DNA of 64,000 nt from assembly GCA_013399855.1 (NCBI GenBank), contig VXAY01001093.1, positions 248,463 to 312,462 of the forward strand, in the 5' to 3' direction. Source of the stretch: Oxyruncus cristatus. Taxonomy: Eukaryota > Chordata > Aves > Passeriformes > Cotingidae. Below, one piece after another: positions 46,815 to 61,750 of this stretch (the first letter of the stretch is position 1; every line of letters starts with the position of its first letter). A program made the translations under genes and the position numbers. The notes below the pieces were generated by a model, which saw only the letters and a list, made by a program, of their open reading frames with translations, was not told where the DNA came from and made no database searches.

Positions 46815-49800
46815 AAAATTCGGTTCTGATTGGGGTGCATAACTGAAGAATATGTCTTTACAATTTAATAGAGGTTTTTGGATGCCTTCAGGATCTTTGA
46901 AATCTCAGCAGAGTGCATTTTCTATGGCAACATTTTTTTCCTGTTTCTGAATGATAAAATTTACTAGAAAAAATTATAAAATTATGGTTAAAATAGTTTT
47001 TAATTTACAATTTTTAACTTTTAAATTTTAAAAATAGAGCTTTTAGGCATATTCACTTAGTCACTTATTATATGAACTGAATCTTTTTTTAAAGTTTATT
47101 CCCTTGGACTGGGATCATATTTTAAATGTTGCTTAAGTGTCATGTGACAGTTTATTTTTATAATATTAAGTTTGGGAATATTTATGTATAGTCCACTTGG
47201 CTGGGAAGAGAAGGCTTGTGAAGGTGTGTAAGAACAGGAAACATGAATTCACCCAGTTTGAGTGGGCCCTTAGTAAGCAATGCCTTCCCTTCAACCTGAC
47301 CAGCTGGGCAGACTTAGAAACCACTGCACAGATCAAAAGATTCAGGCCCAAAGAAAAAGAAGCAGAGGGAAATGCATCTCATTTCATTATGGGCAGTAAA
47401 AAAAAAAAGTGGTCTTTTAATTCTTGCTGCTCAGTTATTTAGAATGAAAATACTGTTTGTATTAATCTTGTTATAAATTAAAAACTGACCTAACTTCCAA
47501 TTCTTCACAGTCTCATAGTCTTGTGGTTACAAGGTTTGGTTACAGTTTCTCTTCTGGACCTCAACTGTATTAATTCTCAAGCTTCAATTCAGAAAACTTT
47601 CCTGAATCATTTTTATATCACCAAATCCCTTCATCTACCCTCTGCCCTTTATCTGCTGTTGTGGAGGAGACTGGTTGTTCGTAGGGACATCCAGCCTTTG
47701 GATCCAAGGAGATGAAATTTCCTCCTGGTGGCTGCATCAGCTGTCTTGTCCATATTAACCTGTTTCACATTTTTTGCAGCCTCTTCTCCGTGGAGAGACA
47801 AATTCCCTTGTCTCCCCATGCTGGCTTCACGTTGATCGTGCCTGTTCTTTCAGACCTGTAACAGCTGTCTCCTCCTGACGATATGTATAGAGTAGTCAGA
47901 AACTGATCCTGGGGATTAAAAAACAGCAATCTTGTGTTTAATAGGTGGCAACCTACACAGGGATGAGTTTCCAACACTCTGACCACCTGTCACTCCCATC
48001 AAGTGCCATGGGAGTTAACAAACGTTACAGGATTTGGCCCAGGAATAGTAAGAATTTATAAAATGAGTTGTCAGATGTGAATTCCCCACGCACATGGTGA
48101 CTAGTCTGTAAAGTTTGTTGTGTGCAGAAAAGTTGAGATGCTGCTAGAAAACTTGATTCTTATGGTACAAAACTCACTGGTTGTCAGTGTGGATATTAAT
48201 TTCTACAGTGCTCCCATTGTATTTCAGCAATATTTAATGAGAAAATTAAAAATTAAAGCTATACTAAGAGCAAATTCAAACAAAAAACTGCTGATAAATT
48301 TTTAAAGTTGTAGTTGATGTGTTTTATTATACATACATATATCTTATTATATAATAATATATATATTATATGGAAAAATATTAACTGGCATTTCAGTAAA
48401 AATGGGGTTCATTTTAGTGTTTTGCCATTTCTGGTACTGGGATACATACAGCTTCAGATGTGGGAGAGCTGCTACTTGTCTTAGTGCAGATGTTATTTCA
48501 TAGAGGGAGCTAAGGTATAGGAATTTACATTTGCATGGACTTTTAAGTATATATTAATAGAAGGATCATGTGTTTTTTTTAAGGGAGGATAATGAGCCAA
48601 CAGTGGAAAGTTAAGTGTCTTACAAGTACTGCTGAAGCAAGAGATCTATCATGTTGCCATTTTAATGAGGACATTACAATGCCAGTAATCCCTGCAAAAA
48701 TAATCTGCTGACAGACACTCTCAAAAATGAGTAGAAAGAAGCCAGTAATTAGTTATAAATGACTGCTGCTAAAAACACAGTTTTAACACTGATCTGTTCA
48801 TCCAAAACAGCAGAAGATGCTAAGCTCATCTGAGATTGATTCTGATATTGAGAATTACTTGGAAGAAACATTGAATTTGGCTTTTAAAATTATGAAAAGA
48901 AAACTTCGCCAAAGGAATGCTAGCAATGTTGAGTTCTGAGATGATTTCCTGCAATGGTAGGAGATGATACTGAAAATAAGTTTCAAATATTTTGGCTTTT
49001 TTAATAACGAACTGCACTCCTGATTTCTGAGACCATCTCATTGGGAAGTGCTGCATTAATGTAGAGGTGATTGTGGAGTTTCTGTTCACATAAGGTAGAC
49101 TGACTTTAATGCAGTTCAGTTATGGTCATCATCGTGAATAATTATACTCCAGATTTCAACATTACACTTCACCTTACGTTGCTAAAACCTGTGACCCATT
49201 GTCCTTAGTTGCATATGCCTCTCTTGCTCCAGCTTCCTGCCTGGAAAGAGATGACTAAGTGTAAAAATAGGTGACTATAAGTGTATGTAGATGCTTGCCA
49301 TCCAAATCCAAACTGCACACTACATGCAAGCTGACTTGAAGGCTGAAGCAAGCCAGCTGGATCACTAAGCAGTGAAAATCTGAATGGGCAACGGGATAAT
49401 AGGAACAGAATGGGTACAGTTCAAAGTCAAACTTCAGAGTGTACAACGTCCACAGAAACTATCTGAACAACTGTGTGAACATAGGTCATTAAAAATATGG
49501 ATATAGTCTATATGCCTAGAAACCTAACTCAAACCTAACAGAGACTTCAAACTTAAGAGGAAAAGGTTTAATTTTCTCAGCTTACATGAAGATTTTCATA
49601 CTTTGTTTTCAAAAGTAAAATCCAGTGACATTTCTCTTCTTAATCTTCATAAATAGAGACAGATTTATATGCAAATGCCCTCTTGTAACTAATCCTAGAG
49701 CCTTGTGTCTGCCAAACTGCCAGAATTTTGTCCAACAGCTACAAGCCTTGGCAGAAAAGACGTATGTACACACATACACACACACATAAACACACACATA

Positions 49801-51356
49801 TAGGTTTTACAGAACACTTGGCCATCATGTTACTCTGTGGCCTGGAAAAAAGTGGTACTTGGAAGTTTATGAAATGTTGCTAAGAAACTCTTGATTTACA
49901 ATGTAGATCTGTTCTACCACAGGAATTAGAAATCTTTCACAAGATTTTAGAGCATGGTAAGTCAACAGTTTATTTCACATGCGTTGGTGAGAGCTACAAA
50001 GGAAGAGATGAAAAAATTTTTTTGCAAGAATACTGACTAGTTTCTGTGGTTTTTGTGATCCTCAGGAGAAACTGATTTCTCAAAGGGCCGGTTGAGACTG
50101 AGGTCTGGACTGACAGCACGGATCCTCGTCAGCAGTATAGAAGCCTCTAGTCTCGTTGGCCTTGACCTCTTGCACAGTTTGCATCACTCCTCTCTGCTGA
50201 ACCACACAGCGTGCTCTTGGGAGATTGAGGCTGTGTTACTGGCTTTGTTGGTTTTCAAAAAAAGTCAGCTAATCTCCCTGTGCATCAGTTTTCTCATATC
50301 TAGAATAGAGATAATAGGTCTCTCTTGGGTGAAGTCGCTGTGAGACAGCTGTACATGTCTCTGCTGTTATTATTTGTGAGTTTGGGACCAGCGTGACAGG
50401 AGTACTCAGAGAGACCTACAAACCAGGCAAAACCTCAAATCTTCGAACGTTCATTTATGCTCAGATAATAGACATTTTTTTCTGGTAGCTACTAAACCCC
50501 AGACATTAATCAATTTACTAGTCACTCCTTATGTAGCCTTCGTGCTACATTTAGATCATCTGATGAAAACACTATAGAAAAGTAAAATGTTAGTGTGACT
50601 GTAAGAATATAACATTATGAATAGGAGTACAGAAAACTTAGTTTCAGAATCCATTAGAAAATGGAAGTTCAGTAGTGTTTGAAATGGGATGGCATGCAGA
50701 ACTACGACTCTTTGCTGCCTTTTGCTGTACTAGCAGAAGTGCTTCATACTTTGTGGAGGGGAAAATGGCTGCATTGGTACTGTAGAGGAGTTAATCTCTG
50801 CAGGTTTGATCTCTGATGTGTCCTGTCTGTGTCACAGGCAAATGGTGAGTGTGTGCACTATCCCATCACATGTTCTGTTTTCCTGCAGAAGGAATGAGAA
50901 GCGCATTAGCAGAGAGGAACGTAAAATCCTCCCTCATTGCTTCCTCTGGATAGTCAGTGAACCAGGACTGTAGAAATTCACTTGTCATAGTGCTGGGCTG
51001 TGCCCCCAAGAGAAGGACTACAAAGTACACTGTGGAGCACAACAGCCTTAGCTTGCAGATATAGCCAGCAAAGGTGTATCGTGGTGATGGCCTATCTCAC
51101 CTCTTTGCTTCTATGAAAGTTGAATTTGTTTCCCCATTTTTCTTTCTTCATTTCAAGCACATCAATGTGCAGACATGGTAGCTGCTCCTTGCCCAGCAGC
51201 CCCAGGTCAGCAGGCTGCAGACCACTTATTTCAGGGCACACAGCTTGTATAGGCTGACATAAATGAAGCAATTTACTTCAGCTGAGGATCCCGTTTGTCT
51301 GCTAGTTTGTTCCATAACCCCTTCTGTAGTTTGGCTAATTAGTTCCTTTTTCTTTT

Positions 51357-51474
51357 CAGACAAGTGAAAATCTATAGGCTTAAACTAAAGCTTTGTGTCT
51401 CAAATACTTCTTTTTTTTTTTTTCAGACAAGTGAAAATCTATAGGCTTAAACTAAAGCTTTTTGTCTCAAAATC
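51357..51474. repeat. Tandem duplication of about 55 bp, period 67
   Basis: A segment beginning CAGACAAGTGAAAATC occurs at 51357-51410 and 51424-51474 with very few differences. Both copies follow a T-rich tract ending in TTTCAG, and a longer T-run follows the second copy. Confidence 0.93.
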
Positions 51475-54400
51475 TTTTTTTTTTTTTTTTTTTTTTTTTC
51501 CCCCACTAAATCTCTGTTGAAACAATTGCTGTATCTAAGGACGTTCTGAAGATTTGGATATAAACACCCCACAGTAAGTTGATGTCTGTTTTACGTGTGT
51601 TATATCACATTGCACTACATCCGTTGACATTTAGTCATTCCAAATGCACTTTTTATGCAGACAGAAGGTGTAAAACATGTTGTCAAGTATGAGAACTTGT
51701 TGTATATTTTGTTGTATTTCAGTGAAACAGTATACCTAGAATAAATAAATGTGATACTTGGGATTTGGTTTTTTTCCCCTGTTGGGCCATGGAGTGAAAA
51801 GCTGTATTATTCCTTCATGCCATTTCTGTTTTAATTATGTAACATTCCTAGAGAAATTGGCAGCTAATTTTGGTAGAAATTGTAGGAAAAATACTTTTTT
51901 TCTTTTTTTCCAAATGGTGGTTTCGCAACATCCATAAGCTTGGGTAAAAAAAAAAAATATTACAACTTGGAAAACTGATATTCATGACTGTGACAGAACT
52001 GTTTATCTGAGTTTTCAGGTTCTCTGGTACTTAAAAATTTCCCTAACTAATCTGATTCCTTCAAAATGCTCCAGTCCACTGAAGCGAGAAATCGTATGCT
52101 CAGAAAAAATACATTTAGGTGTTTTAGAAAAAGGGATGAGAAGAAGCAACATGGCAGGAGGCAGGATAATAAGAAGGACTGGAAGAAGAGAGCAGTTGGA
52201 AAAATTATGAGATCAGAGCTTAGCACTGTTTGAATCATTTGTTTTGCTGGTTTCAGTTATCAAAATGCTAGTGTGGTTTTCTGGGAAATATTATCTTATA
52301 TAAAGCTTTGTTTCTAGTGACAATTTAGTGTGTCAGCTAAGTAGTAGCTGGAATTATTGACTGTGGTCTTCTGTGTGACAAAAAAGTCTTAGGCTGTGAT
52401 ACCTGGGAAGACTGGAATAAATAACACTGTGGAGAAATGGGTGCTTGTAAATAAGGACAGGGTGTAACTTTTTTTTTTTTTTTTTGAGAAGCTGGTAAAG
52501 GATCCAAGAAACATTCTTGGGTTATTTGGAAGATTAAAGGATTAAAAGAATTTTATTAGAACTGTACTAGTTTGTAACATTTACTTAGTACATAATCTTC
52601 AACTACTTCTTAGTATACATTTTCCAGGCTGGTAAAGTAAATGAAGAATCTCACCAGCATATTTACAGGTGTGAGGGAAGTGCTAATGAAGAATAAGCAT
52701 TAATAAGCATATTGGGGGCTTCTCTCTCAACCAGATGTACACTTAGGAAAGTAGTGAGCATTGATAAAGGAAACGTACTGTAAAGTAAAAGCATTTTCTG
52801 TGTGGCTTAGGCGTGCCATCATGAACAAGGAAAGATGACCAATGCAGGATATGTTTTCTGTGTGAGAACAGACTCTTCAGATCCTTGTAAAAGCCTTGCT
52901 ATAAGCCCATAAACCCCACATTTCTCACTTCTCTGGGGATGATTGCTCCACCAACTGTAATGTACCTGTGGTGATATCCACCTGAATGAGCGCTCTGGTG
53001 GGAACTAGTCAGGTATTGGGAGAGCTGGAATATCAGAGTTTGCTTGGATGGATTGGAGATAAGGAGAACAGGGAGAGGAATGCAGGAATAAGTCTTCACT
53101 AAGCAGAAAAATGAGATCTGCATCATGTGGCAAATACATGATCCACCTGTAACAAATCAGCTTTACCTTGAACTACCAGCTGCTTTTCAACTTGTATCAT
53201 CTTCAGCTTTTGTCACCAGATTTCATGCTGTCAGCCACAATGCTGTTGAGCCACACACTTCCAAAGAGCTTCCTATTTGAAAGTGCTTATATTGAAACAT
53301 TACAAAGACCATATTTTAACAGGATTAATTTTTTGTGCAAGTCAATCAAAGGCATGTTTGTTTGATTTTTCATGAGATCAGTCTGGCATATACGATGACA
53401 TTGTTAGTTAAATGTTACATTTTACTGCAATTACATCCTTCATCGAACTATTTAAATAACATATTTAATAGAGTTAATTGTTCTCTTTGAGTGAAAAAGA
53501 TAAGAACATAGTATGAATCTAAGACTGGTGGGACTGAGGGAGAGGAAAAAATGAAAATTACAGTTTTCAGAGGGCTAAATCCAAGCCAAAGTCCTTTCAG
53601 ATCTTTGGCTCTGAGAACTGTCTTCTGGAGAGGTCTCTAGAGTACTCTGTCACCAGATCTACTCTAGTTACTTTGGAGGTAGCCCTGAAGTCTGCTGTGT
53701 TTGGGTATGTACTCTGAAGAATGTGCCAGTTTCTGAGGTAAATGATTTGGATTAGGTTGTACCCTTCTCAGAAAGCCTTTCAGTGCTGATGGAAACTCTC
53801 GGCAGTGCACAAGCAGTCCCACAACTCCCTGTTTTAACAACAAAGCCTTGTTTAGCATTGGCTTTCCTGCCTCTTCTGTGCCCTGTGACCAAAGCAGTGA
53901 GGCATAAGGGATTTAGCCTCAGAGTATACCAGGCTCTCCTTTGCATTTGCTGCATCCTGCAGTTGTTGCAGCTGGTTAATATGGTGTGAATGACATGGGA
54001 ACATCCCACATAGCTGTTGACACCCTATAGAGAAAAAGATCCTATAGAGCAATGTGATGGATGGCCCGAAGTGCAGGATCATTAGTCTCCCCTTAACCCT
54101 AGACACTGAAGGCCTGCATAAATCAGCTCAGGTCTGGCTTTTTTTCCAGAAAACTTGATTTACAGGGTCTAAGTCCTGGTTGCCACCTCGTATCTGTCAG
54201 CTGTAGAAGAGGGAGACTAGAGAATCAATGTAGAATGTGGCTAAGGGTAAATCCTTTGTAGTGCCTTGAAGAGCACAAGTTCGATTGTTTTGGTGTTAAA
54301 TCAGACAGAAAAAAAAGCTGCAAACAAACTAGAGGAAAAAGGACAGCACTTTGTAGGGTGTGTTGAAGAATATCAGCAATAGGGTTTATCTGGAAAGAGA

Positions 54401-55837
54401 AACAGTGTGGAAACATTAGATTTTCCTGTGTACTTACATACATACATATATATATATATATACACTCCCAATACAACCCTCTGACAACACTGGAAGTGTT
54501 GCCATGTAAATCCTGTTTTCTTCTCATATCTTCCCCAGTATGTTTATCAGCCTCATAACTAGCCCATGAAAGAAATTTAGGATTGAAGAAAATAAATTTG
54601 TGTAAATAAAATTATTTTTTTCATATTCTGCCTTTAATATCTCTCATAATAGCAAGTAGCTTCACTGACTGTGGCTACAGTATTCAGTGTGTTATTAAAA
54701 ATGTACTGTCATTGCAATGCTCACTAAGCTTTAATAGAAAACAGAGCATTTTAGGATGTGGATAACTCTAAATTCATGAGAAGCCAGAAAAAAATTGGAC
54801 ATTTAAAGCCCATCATGTTTCAGGAAAAATGTAAATAGTTCTCTATTCTTATTTCACTGAACTGTTTATTTATCTGATATTTGTCTCATTTCTCAGTGAC
54901 TGATTTTTTTCAAATTACATTCATTCAAGATTATTATTGTTAAATTACTAAGAAACTTGATCCTATTCAAGCAAGTTGTGAAGAATACTTCTCACCTGAG
55001 AGTCTCAATAATAACTCATCCACCAGCAAGTTCTGAGCAAAATTCCTTCGTTTACTGTGATAAATATCTACTCACTATTTTCAGATGAAATTTAGGAGTG
55101 CTATCTGGTTTGCCCAACATCTAGTAACAAGGTTTTGTTCCCCAGACTTAGTCCTTTAACGACTTTTGCTTTATTTTAAGCATGAGTTAAGTTTAACACC
55201 TCTTTGTCAGGTGTTGGGAGAGGATCTTTCTGGTTGCCCATTAATGAAACAATTAAATTTGCTCCTTATTGCCCAGATATTTTATTCTCGATATGAATTT
55301 CTTCTCAGATTTGTTCTGCCCACTGAATTTTACCTCTCCTTTTTTGTCACCTCTGAGTTATTTTTTTCTCTACTTTGGGCTTAATCTTTCTTGCCACAAG
55401 GATAGGCCTCTGGAAGAGGAAGCAGTCAATTTCCTCACCTGAAATTTGAGGTCCTTTCTTTTCTCCCCTTTTCCCAGCCTGAATTTCCTGCAAAATCAAG
55501 CTCTTGGCTAATGAGCAGGAGAGAATACCTGATTCTTGAAATATTTCTACTTCCTTACCTGTTAGGAAATTAATTTTCTCTCTCCTGTGGTTTGGGGTAG
55601 TAGGTAGGTATGAAAAATTTCTGTGGAAAGTGTTTTATGCTTATAAATAAATTTGCTTTTGTTTTTCGTCCACATTCACTTTTTCTTCACATTTCACTTT
55701 TCAGGGACTGACCTTAGTTCCATGTTTAAAAATGGCTTTTCACTTTTCATATTCACTGACCTCACCATGACCAAAATAATTAATCCTACATTTGGATTTG
55801 TATCGGTACATCTGTAATCTTTCACTGAGGTTCCATT

Positions 55838-55870
55838 TATTTGATTTGATTTGATTTCATTTCATTTTAT
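55838..55870. repeat. (TTGAT)n/(TTCAT)n pentanucleotide repeat
   Basis: Three TTGAT-type units followed by TTCAT-type units; an interrupted microsatellite. Confidence 0.88.
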
Positions 55871-58800
55871 GAAGATTGAGACAAACTAGAAAAGTCATTG
55901 GGGAAATTTTACTACTTCAGAAAATAAGATTAACTCACTGCTTGAACACTTTCTGAACTGTTTGGCTCATTGTACTCCAAAATAGCTTGATATAGGACTT
56001 CCAGATGAGTACATTGGCCTAATCTGTTAGCTTTGGCAACTATTGGTAGTGTTGAGTAGACTGTCTTTTCACTGATAATGATTAAGCAGTTGTGACTAAA
56101 ATTACTTCGTTGCTATAACAGTTTCCACATATGTAAAAGGCTCTGAAAGGCTCATAAAGAAAGCCCCGGGTAGTACTAATCTGACACACAGTTTTGTGTC
56201 ACTATTTAGAAATTCTAGAAATTCTGTAGAAATGTCAAATAGTTTTATTCCCATGTGTTATTTTTAATTATTAGCTTTCAGTCTAGACTGCGAACCTTTT
56301 ATCTTCTGATTTAGAATTTGTGAATATTACCCTTACTTTAAATTAAGGGCAGGATTCTCAAGGGTCAGCAAGAAACGGTATGGGTGGTGTCTGTAATTTC
56401 TTCATTATTGATGGAAATAATTAAACTGACCATCAAAGCGTTTAATAGGTGAAGCAATTAATGCACTTCTGTAGTTTCTGGCTGACTAAATGACTGAACT
56501 TAGTGGCTTTCCTATATGTCAGCTTGCTGCAGTGCATGCATGGTGCTTGCCAAAGAGGCTGCTGGAAGTGGAATTTCCTCAGGAGCATGGTCACCACAGA
56601 GGCATTTGCAGCTGGACAATGTCCCATTTATGCCAGGACTACTTCACCCCTCAGACAGGAACTATAGAAAACTGTCTTTCTCCTGTGACTTTCATTGTGG
56701 TTGTAACTTGTGGGATTTTAAATAGATTTAGCTCAGCTCATTTTCCTGATAGAAATGTTTGGACTTTTTACAAGAAACATGATGCATTCAAAAGCTCCTG
56801 GCATTAACTCAGGACTTCAGATAAACTGAGTACCTTCAAAGGTAACTCTACAGCTTCTGGATAGTTGTCTTTTCATAAGGGCACTCCTTGAACGTGACAC
56901 AGTTTTGTGAGTTCAATCTCTGAATGACAGCTCTTTTCCAAGTGTTTGCTGTGGACAGAAATAGTAGGTCAACAATAAATTTTTTTTTCATAAACACATA
57001 TCTGCATTTTAAATTATATGTATTTTAATATTTTACTGCTGCTGGTGCTGGAGAGAGATTTGAAGTTATGCTGATTTCGTCCTGTAAAAGCATTGATGGT
57101 GGAGCAGCACTAAGACAAGGTTTTTTGGGCAAGGGTTTTTCAGGCAGTGATGGGCAAGAACAGCTCTGGAAATAGTTCAGTCATACTTATGTGAAAGTTA
57201 CCAGTCAAGCACAGAGGTTTGGCAGCCATACACTTATGGTGGGCTCTGAGGAGCAAAAGAAAGTGCTTTGCCACCCACAAATCTGCATAAGCTGTGGGTA
57301 TGACTTGGACACTGACTGCCGACAGCCTGAGCACTGTGGAGGTACCTGCAGAAGGGCCCTGTGGCACCCTCGGGCCTTTTGTCATATAGGAAGAACTAAT
57401 GAGATTGGGGAAACTCTTGACTTAATTGGTACTTAAACATCAGTTCATTTATTCAAATTTCTAGAAGTGTAAGTTCATACTGAGCAACTTTGCTGAATTT
57501 TTTCATTATGAATAGTGCCATTGCTTCAGCGAAGGCCTGTTTCAATATGAGAGCTGTTTAAGGTCAAATGTGGTTTATAGCATCATTATTCGCTTCATGT
57601 GCTCGTTCTTTGGGAAGTGCATTCAGATACCTGATTGCTGAAAAAATATTTTTGCAAAGCAAAAGCTCTTTGTCTACGTGCTAGAAATATTAGTTTTGAA
57701 TTCAAGTGAAATACATTATTTTACTAAGGCTGTAGAACGATGTATGAAAAACAGATAAGATTAGTACTTTTTGTGCACTTTGATTTAATAAAGCCCATTT
57801 TCCTTTTGGAGGTACCTTTCTTGGCCTCCCACTGTTATTCCTCTAACAAAAGTCTTAAGCTACATAGCTTACCAGCTTAAGTACACTTTAAAAAATGGTA
57901 ATTTAAAATCCCTGTATAGCCAAAATAGCTCTGTTCCGGAACGACTCACAGCATGGTCTTTAAAACAGAACACCCAGCTACTAAACTGTTCTGTGTCACC
58001 TCAAAACATCTGCTGGAAAACAAGGCTATAATAGATACATTGTTCTCAGACGCTTTTTTCTTTTTTTTGTTAGGTCCTGTTAAGTAGCCAGTATTTCATT
58101 TCAGTAGAATAGGGCCCTTTTCTCTTGCAGTAGGAAAAACTTTCCTCCTACAAGGATAATTCTGTATGTGTGCGTGCCTGTACTTTCTTTTACATCTTTT
58201 CTTTTAGAGACTCCAGTTAAGAGCTATTCTAACTCAAATGGTGGCTGTTTTACCCCTCTCAGCTCTTTCTTTCCTACTGGGCACATGGGTCCATACTTCT
58301 TTCCCATTCCTTCAGTTGTACCACGGCTCTTGCCCCACTGTCTACAAAAGGACAGTGTTCACACAGGTGGCTGTACCATCTCAGCCTCTTCGTACCATCA
58401 TGCTATGCATTTTTCCTGCAAACACAACCTCTTCAGTGGTCCACGGAGCGACACCACCATCCTGCAGAGGAGATCAATTGGGTATTTACACTATGGCATT
58501 GGCTTCCATCCACAATTTGCCTTCCCTCTCTCATTAAAAGTAGCGTGTGAAACGAGATGAAGTATGCCAATTCTACAAGGAATATTTGTAGCTGCTTTTA
58601 GGTCTACAGGTCTAGAAATTTAGAAGATAAAACCAGAAACTAAAGTTAGCCTTGAGATTCAGAGCGCTTGTAACCCGAGAGGACCCTTTGGAGGTAGTTT
58701 GCCGAGAAGGAATCTCCTGAGGCCTTCCTTTTTATTCATCCTTTGATCAAGAGTGTTTGCCTCTGAAATGGCAAAGTTTAAAGACTATCTACAAAAGCGT

Positions 58801-61750
58801 CTGCTTATGAGCCAGCCCCTGAGAAATGACTGTATCTGTAGGCAAACTGGAAATAACATTTCCGCTGCCAGATGAACTTTCAGACAGTTACATTTTGATC
58901 ACACTGGGGAAAGGAAAAAGGAACACTGAGTTATGAAAAACACTTTTATTAAAATAATAATAAAAAAATCTATTTCAAGTTAATTGCATTCCATTTTAAG
59001 TATGGCTCATAATACACACCTACCAGTCAGGTTTAAGTAAATAGCAAGCAAAATAACTTGATGTAATTTGAATAGTACTAATTTTATTTTAATTCACATA
59101 ATCATAACTCTTTTCCCACTTCAAAACAACTGACTATTGACTTCTTAAATTTAGACGTGGATCTTTCAAACATGTAATGCAATAAAAGCATAAGGAAGAA
59201 AACACATTCATCTAATTGTAACTCTGATATGGAAAATGTTAAGATTCCTAAAACCATGTTTTGTATTTAATTGTGAAATCTGTGTGTGGAAATATATATT
59301 GCAGGTCTGTCACAGTAGTACATAAAGTACTGATGTTTCTTATGAGTTTTGATGAACAAAAGAACACACAAAACGGTGTAAGATACTGCAGGTAGATATT
59401 CCTTCACAAATAGGTATTTGTTGGAGTACCAGTCTCTCCAAGACTTGCGACCCTGACTGTGTGCATTGCAAGGCAGTCCACTGGGTAAAACAGATGTTTT
59501 CTTATGCTTCCTTTCAAAACAGCTGTAGAGGTATTTGGAGCAAAACTTTATAGCCAGCTTTTGTCTGATATGTGGGCCTGGCTAAGATATTCCTTTCCAA
59601 TCTAGGCTTTCCAATACAACAACAGCATCAGCCTAATGTTTTTAATCTTTTTTTGTATACTCACAAGGTTTTATACAGTGGAACTGTAGCTGTGGCACCA
59701 AACAACGTGCAAGATCTCAGAGGGACCTGTAGAGGCACCTTGAACTGCATTTTCTTTTTAATTATAGCTTTAGTTGACAAGAAATCTGCATATACTCTAT
59801 GTATAGGTGGCATTCATCTTTTCCTTATATTCGATACTGTGCCTAAATATGTGAATTTATTCACTAGTTCCTTGGTAGCTGATTCTAGTGAAGAATGCCA
59901 GTGTGTACCACTCATCCATGGCTTAGCAGGGTGTCACTTCTGGATTCTGCAGTCTCGCTCCTGGTTCTATTTGGTGATGGGTGTTACCAACCATACGTGG
60001 TCACTTGAGTTTCATGGGTTAGTGCTCTGTTCTTCTGGCCATCCTCCTGTGGAGGAGAGAGAAGGGAGAGAGATGGTCCCTATCCTTGGACAAGCCCCTG
60101 GGACGGAGCCCACTTTTATTGCTGGGTCCCCTACTCATGACCACTGTGGGAAGAGCATGGGAGCCTGTGTAGTGTCTGTAGGTTTGCTGACTGATAGCAT
60201 TACTTCTCTCCTTGACTTTCATTTTGGGGAAGAATCTCCCTCTTGGATTTGTGCTGGAGTCTTTTATGATCCCTCCCACTCCACGCACTGCTGCCCGAGT
60301 GATCTCTACACCTTGATGCCTTGGGAAGGGCCCTGTTCTTCCTTTTCCTAAGACAGGCTGAAACCCCTTCAGTTACCAATCCTCATCACACTGAACAAAG
60401 TGCATTTAATATTTGACTCTTCCAGAGCTTTCTGTAAACCAAGCAAGTTGGTTCCAAGCCCTGCCAGATGCATGAACCTTTCCTCACACTTTTGTCATCC
60501 CAATCCTTCTGATCTGGGTCTTCTGCCGGCAGAAGGAAGGTGGCTCATCTGGATGTGCCTCCTAGAGTCCCTCCTGGCCCCCCTTGACTCCAGCCGACTT
60601 CTCTCCCCAGGCAGCTGAGCTGTCTGTGCTGTCTGGCTTGGCCACAGCACCACAGTTCCCAACACAGCTTCTGGGGCCTTGGCTGTGCAGGAGTCTGAGC
60701 AGCCATGGAGCCCATGTCACACGTGCTCTGGGTGTCATAGGCTGCGATCCCAGCCATGCTGTGCCAGGGCTTCCAGCTCAGGCAGCTGTGAGGTTGCAGA
60801 TGCAGCCAGTGCAGTTCTCCAGTGAGCAAGGGAAATGAAGATGGTAAGCAAGTGGCATCTGCAAATTGCAATCAGTCCTGCCAGCCCTCTCCAGTTTTAT
60901 ATCAACTGTGAGGAGAGGGGAAAAAACCCAAAATCATAAACAGTAAACCTGTTTGAGAATTTGAACTTGGACAGAGTGGCTGCTTACTTACAAACTTCTT
61001 CAGAATGCAGCTGCAGAAGTGGAAATCTTCTTACATCTAGGAGCACAAGGCATGATCAGAAAAATTGGAATTTTGTGCAGAGGGGTAAATATTGGGGAAC
61101 TGGTAAAAACTCTTGAACAAATGGAATCCCTTTAATAATTTTAAGTAAAAGGAAGGAGGAGACTAGAGTAAAATTACCTTTCAGTGAACACCCTTTGAGG
61201 TCACCTTTCTATTGTCATTGTGGAAAAAATAAATACATGTGTATGAACAGCACCAAAATGTGACATAGTAACTAAATGATAGAGACATCTGTCCTTAATT
61301 TCTTACTGGGAAAATTTTGAAAGAATGCAATCCAGCTATCATCCTTTCTGTATCTAAGCCAGAATTGCATTTATTTTCTTAGTACTGTTTTCGTTCCCGA
61401 AATGAGTGTTTATTAGAAATAGGTAACAGAAAGCAAGGTTATCTTGTGCCAAAGGATTCTTCTAAATGTGATGTTTTTTTGGTTCAGGAACTTTAGCTGC
61501 ACAAATATTTCTGTGGGTTTGGGAAGGGAACTAGCTGTTTCCTCTGAGGTATCAATACGCACATTTTGGGACTAAATCCTTGTCTCTACTGGGATACTGG
61601 ATCCTGGCTGGGATACAGGTGAGCTTGGCACTTGAAGCCCAGATCCTGACCAGACTGCACATAGGGAGGCCAGGCGAGGAGAATAGCAGAACAAATTACT
61701 CATGACACCTAAATGAGGAAAAAGAATTTGGAAAACATCACGGATTTGCT

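Larger units (their letters stand above)
44026..61750. other. Intergenic region, no gene recognised
   Basis: No exon, RNA gene or transposon could be supported. It contains AT- and CA-rich simple repeats (48321-48372, 49764-49801, 54436-54465, 55838-55870), a short tandem repeat at 46781-46814, a duplicated segment at 51357-51474 and a T-run near 51475-51499. The longest open frame is 59569-60351 on the plus strand, with no ATG near its start and no recognised domain. Confidence 0.55.
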
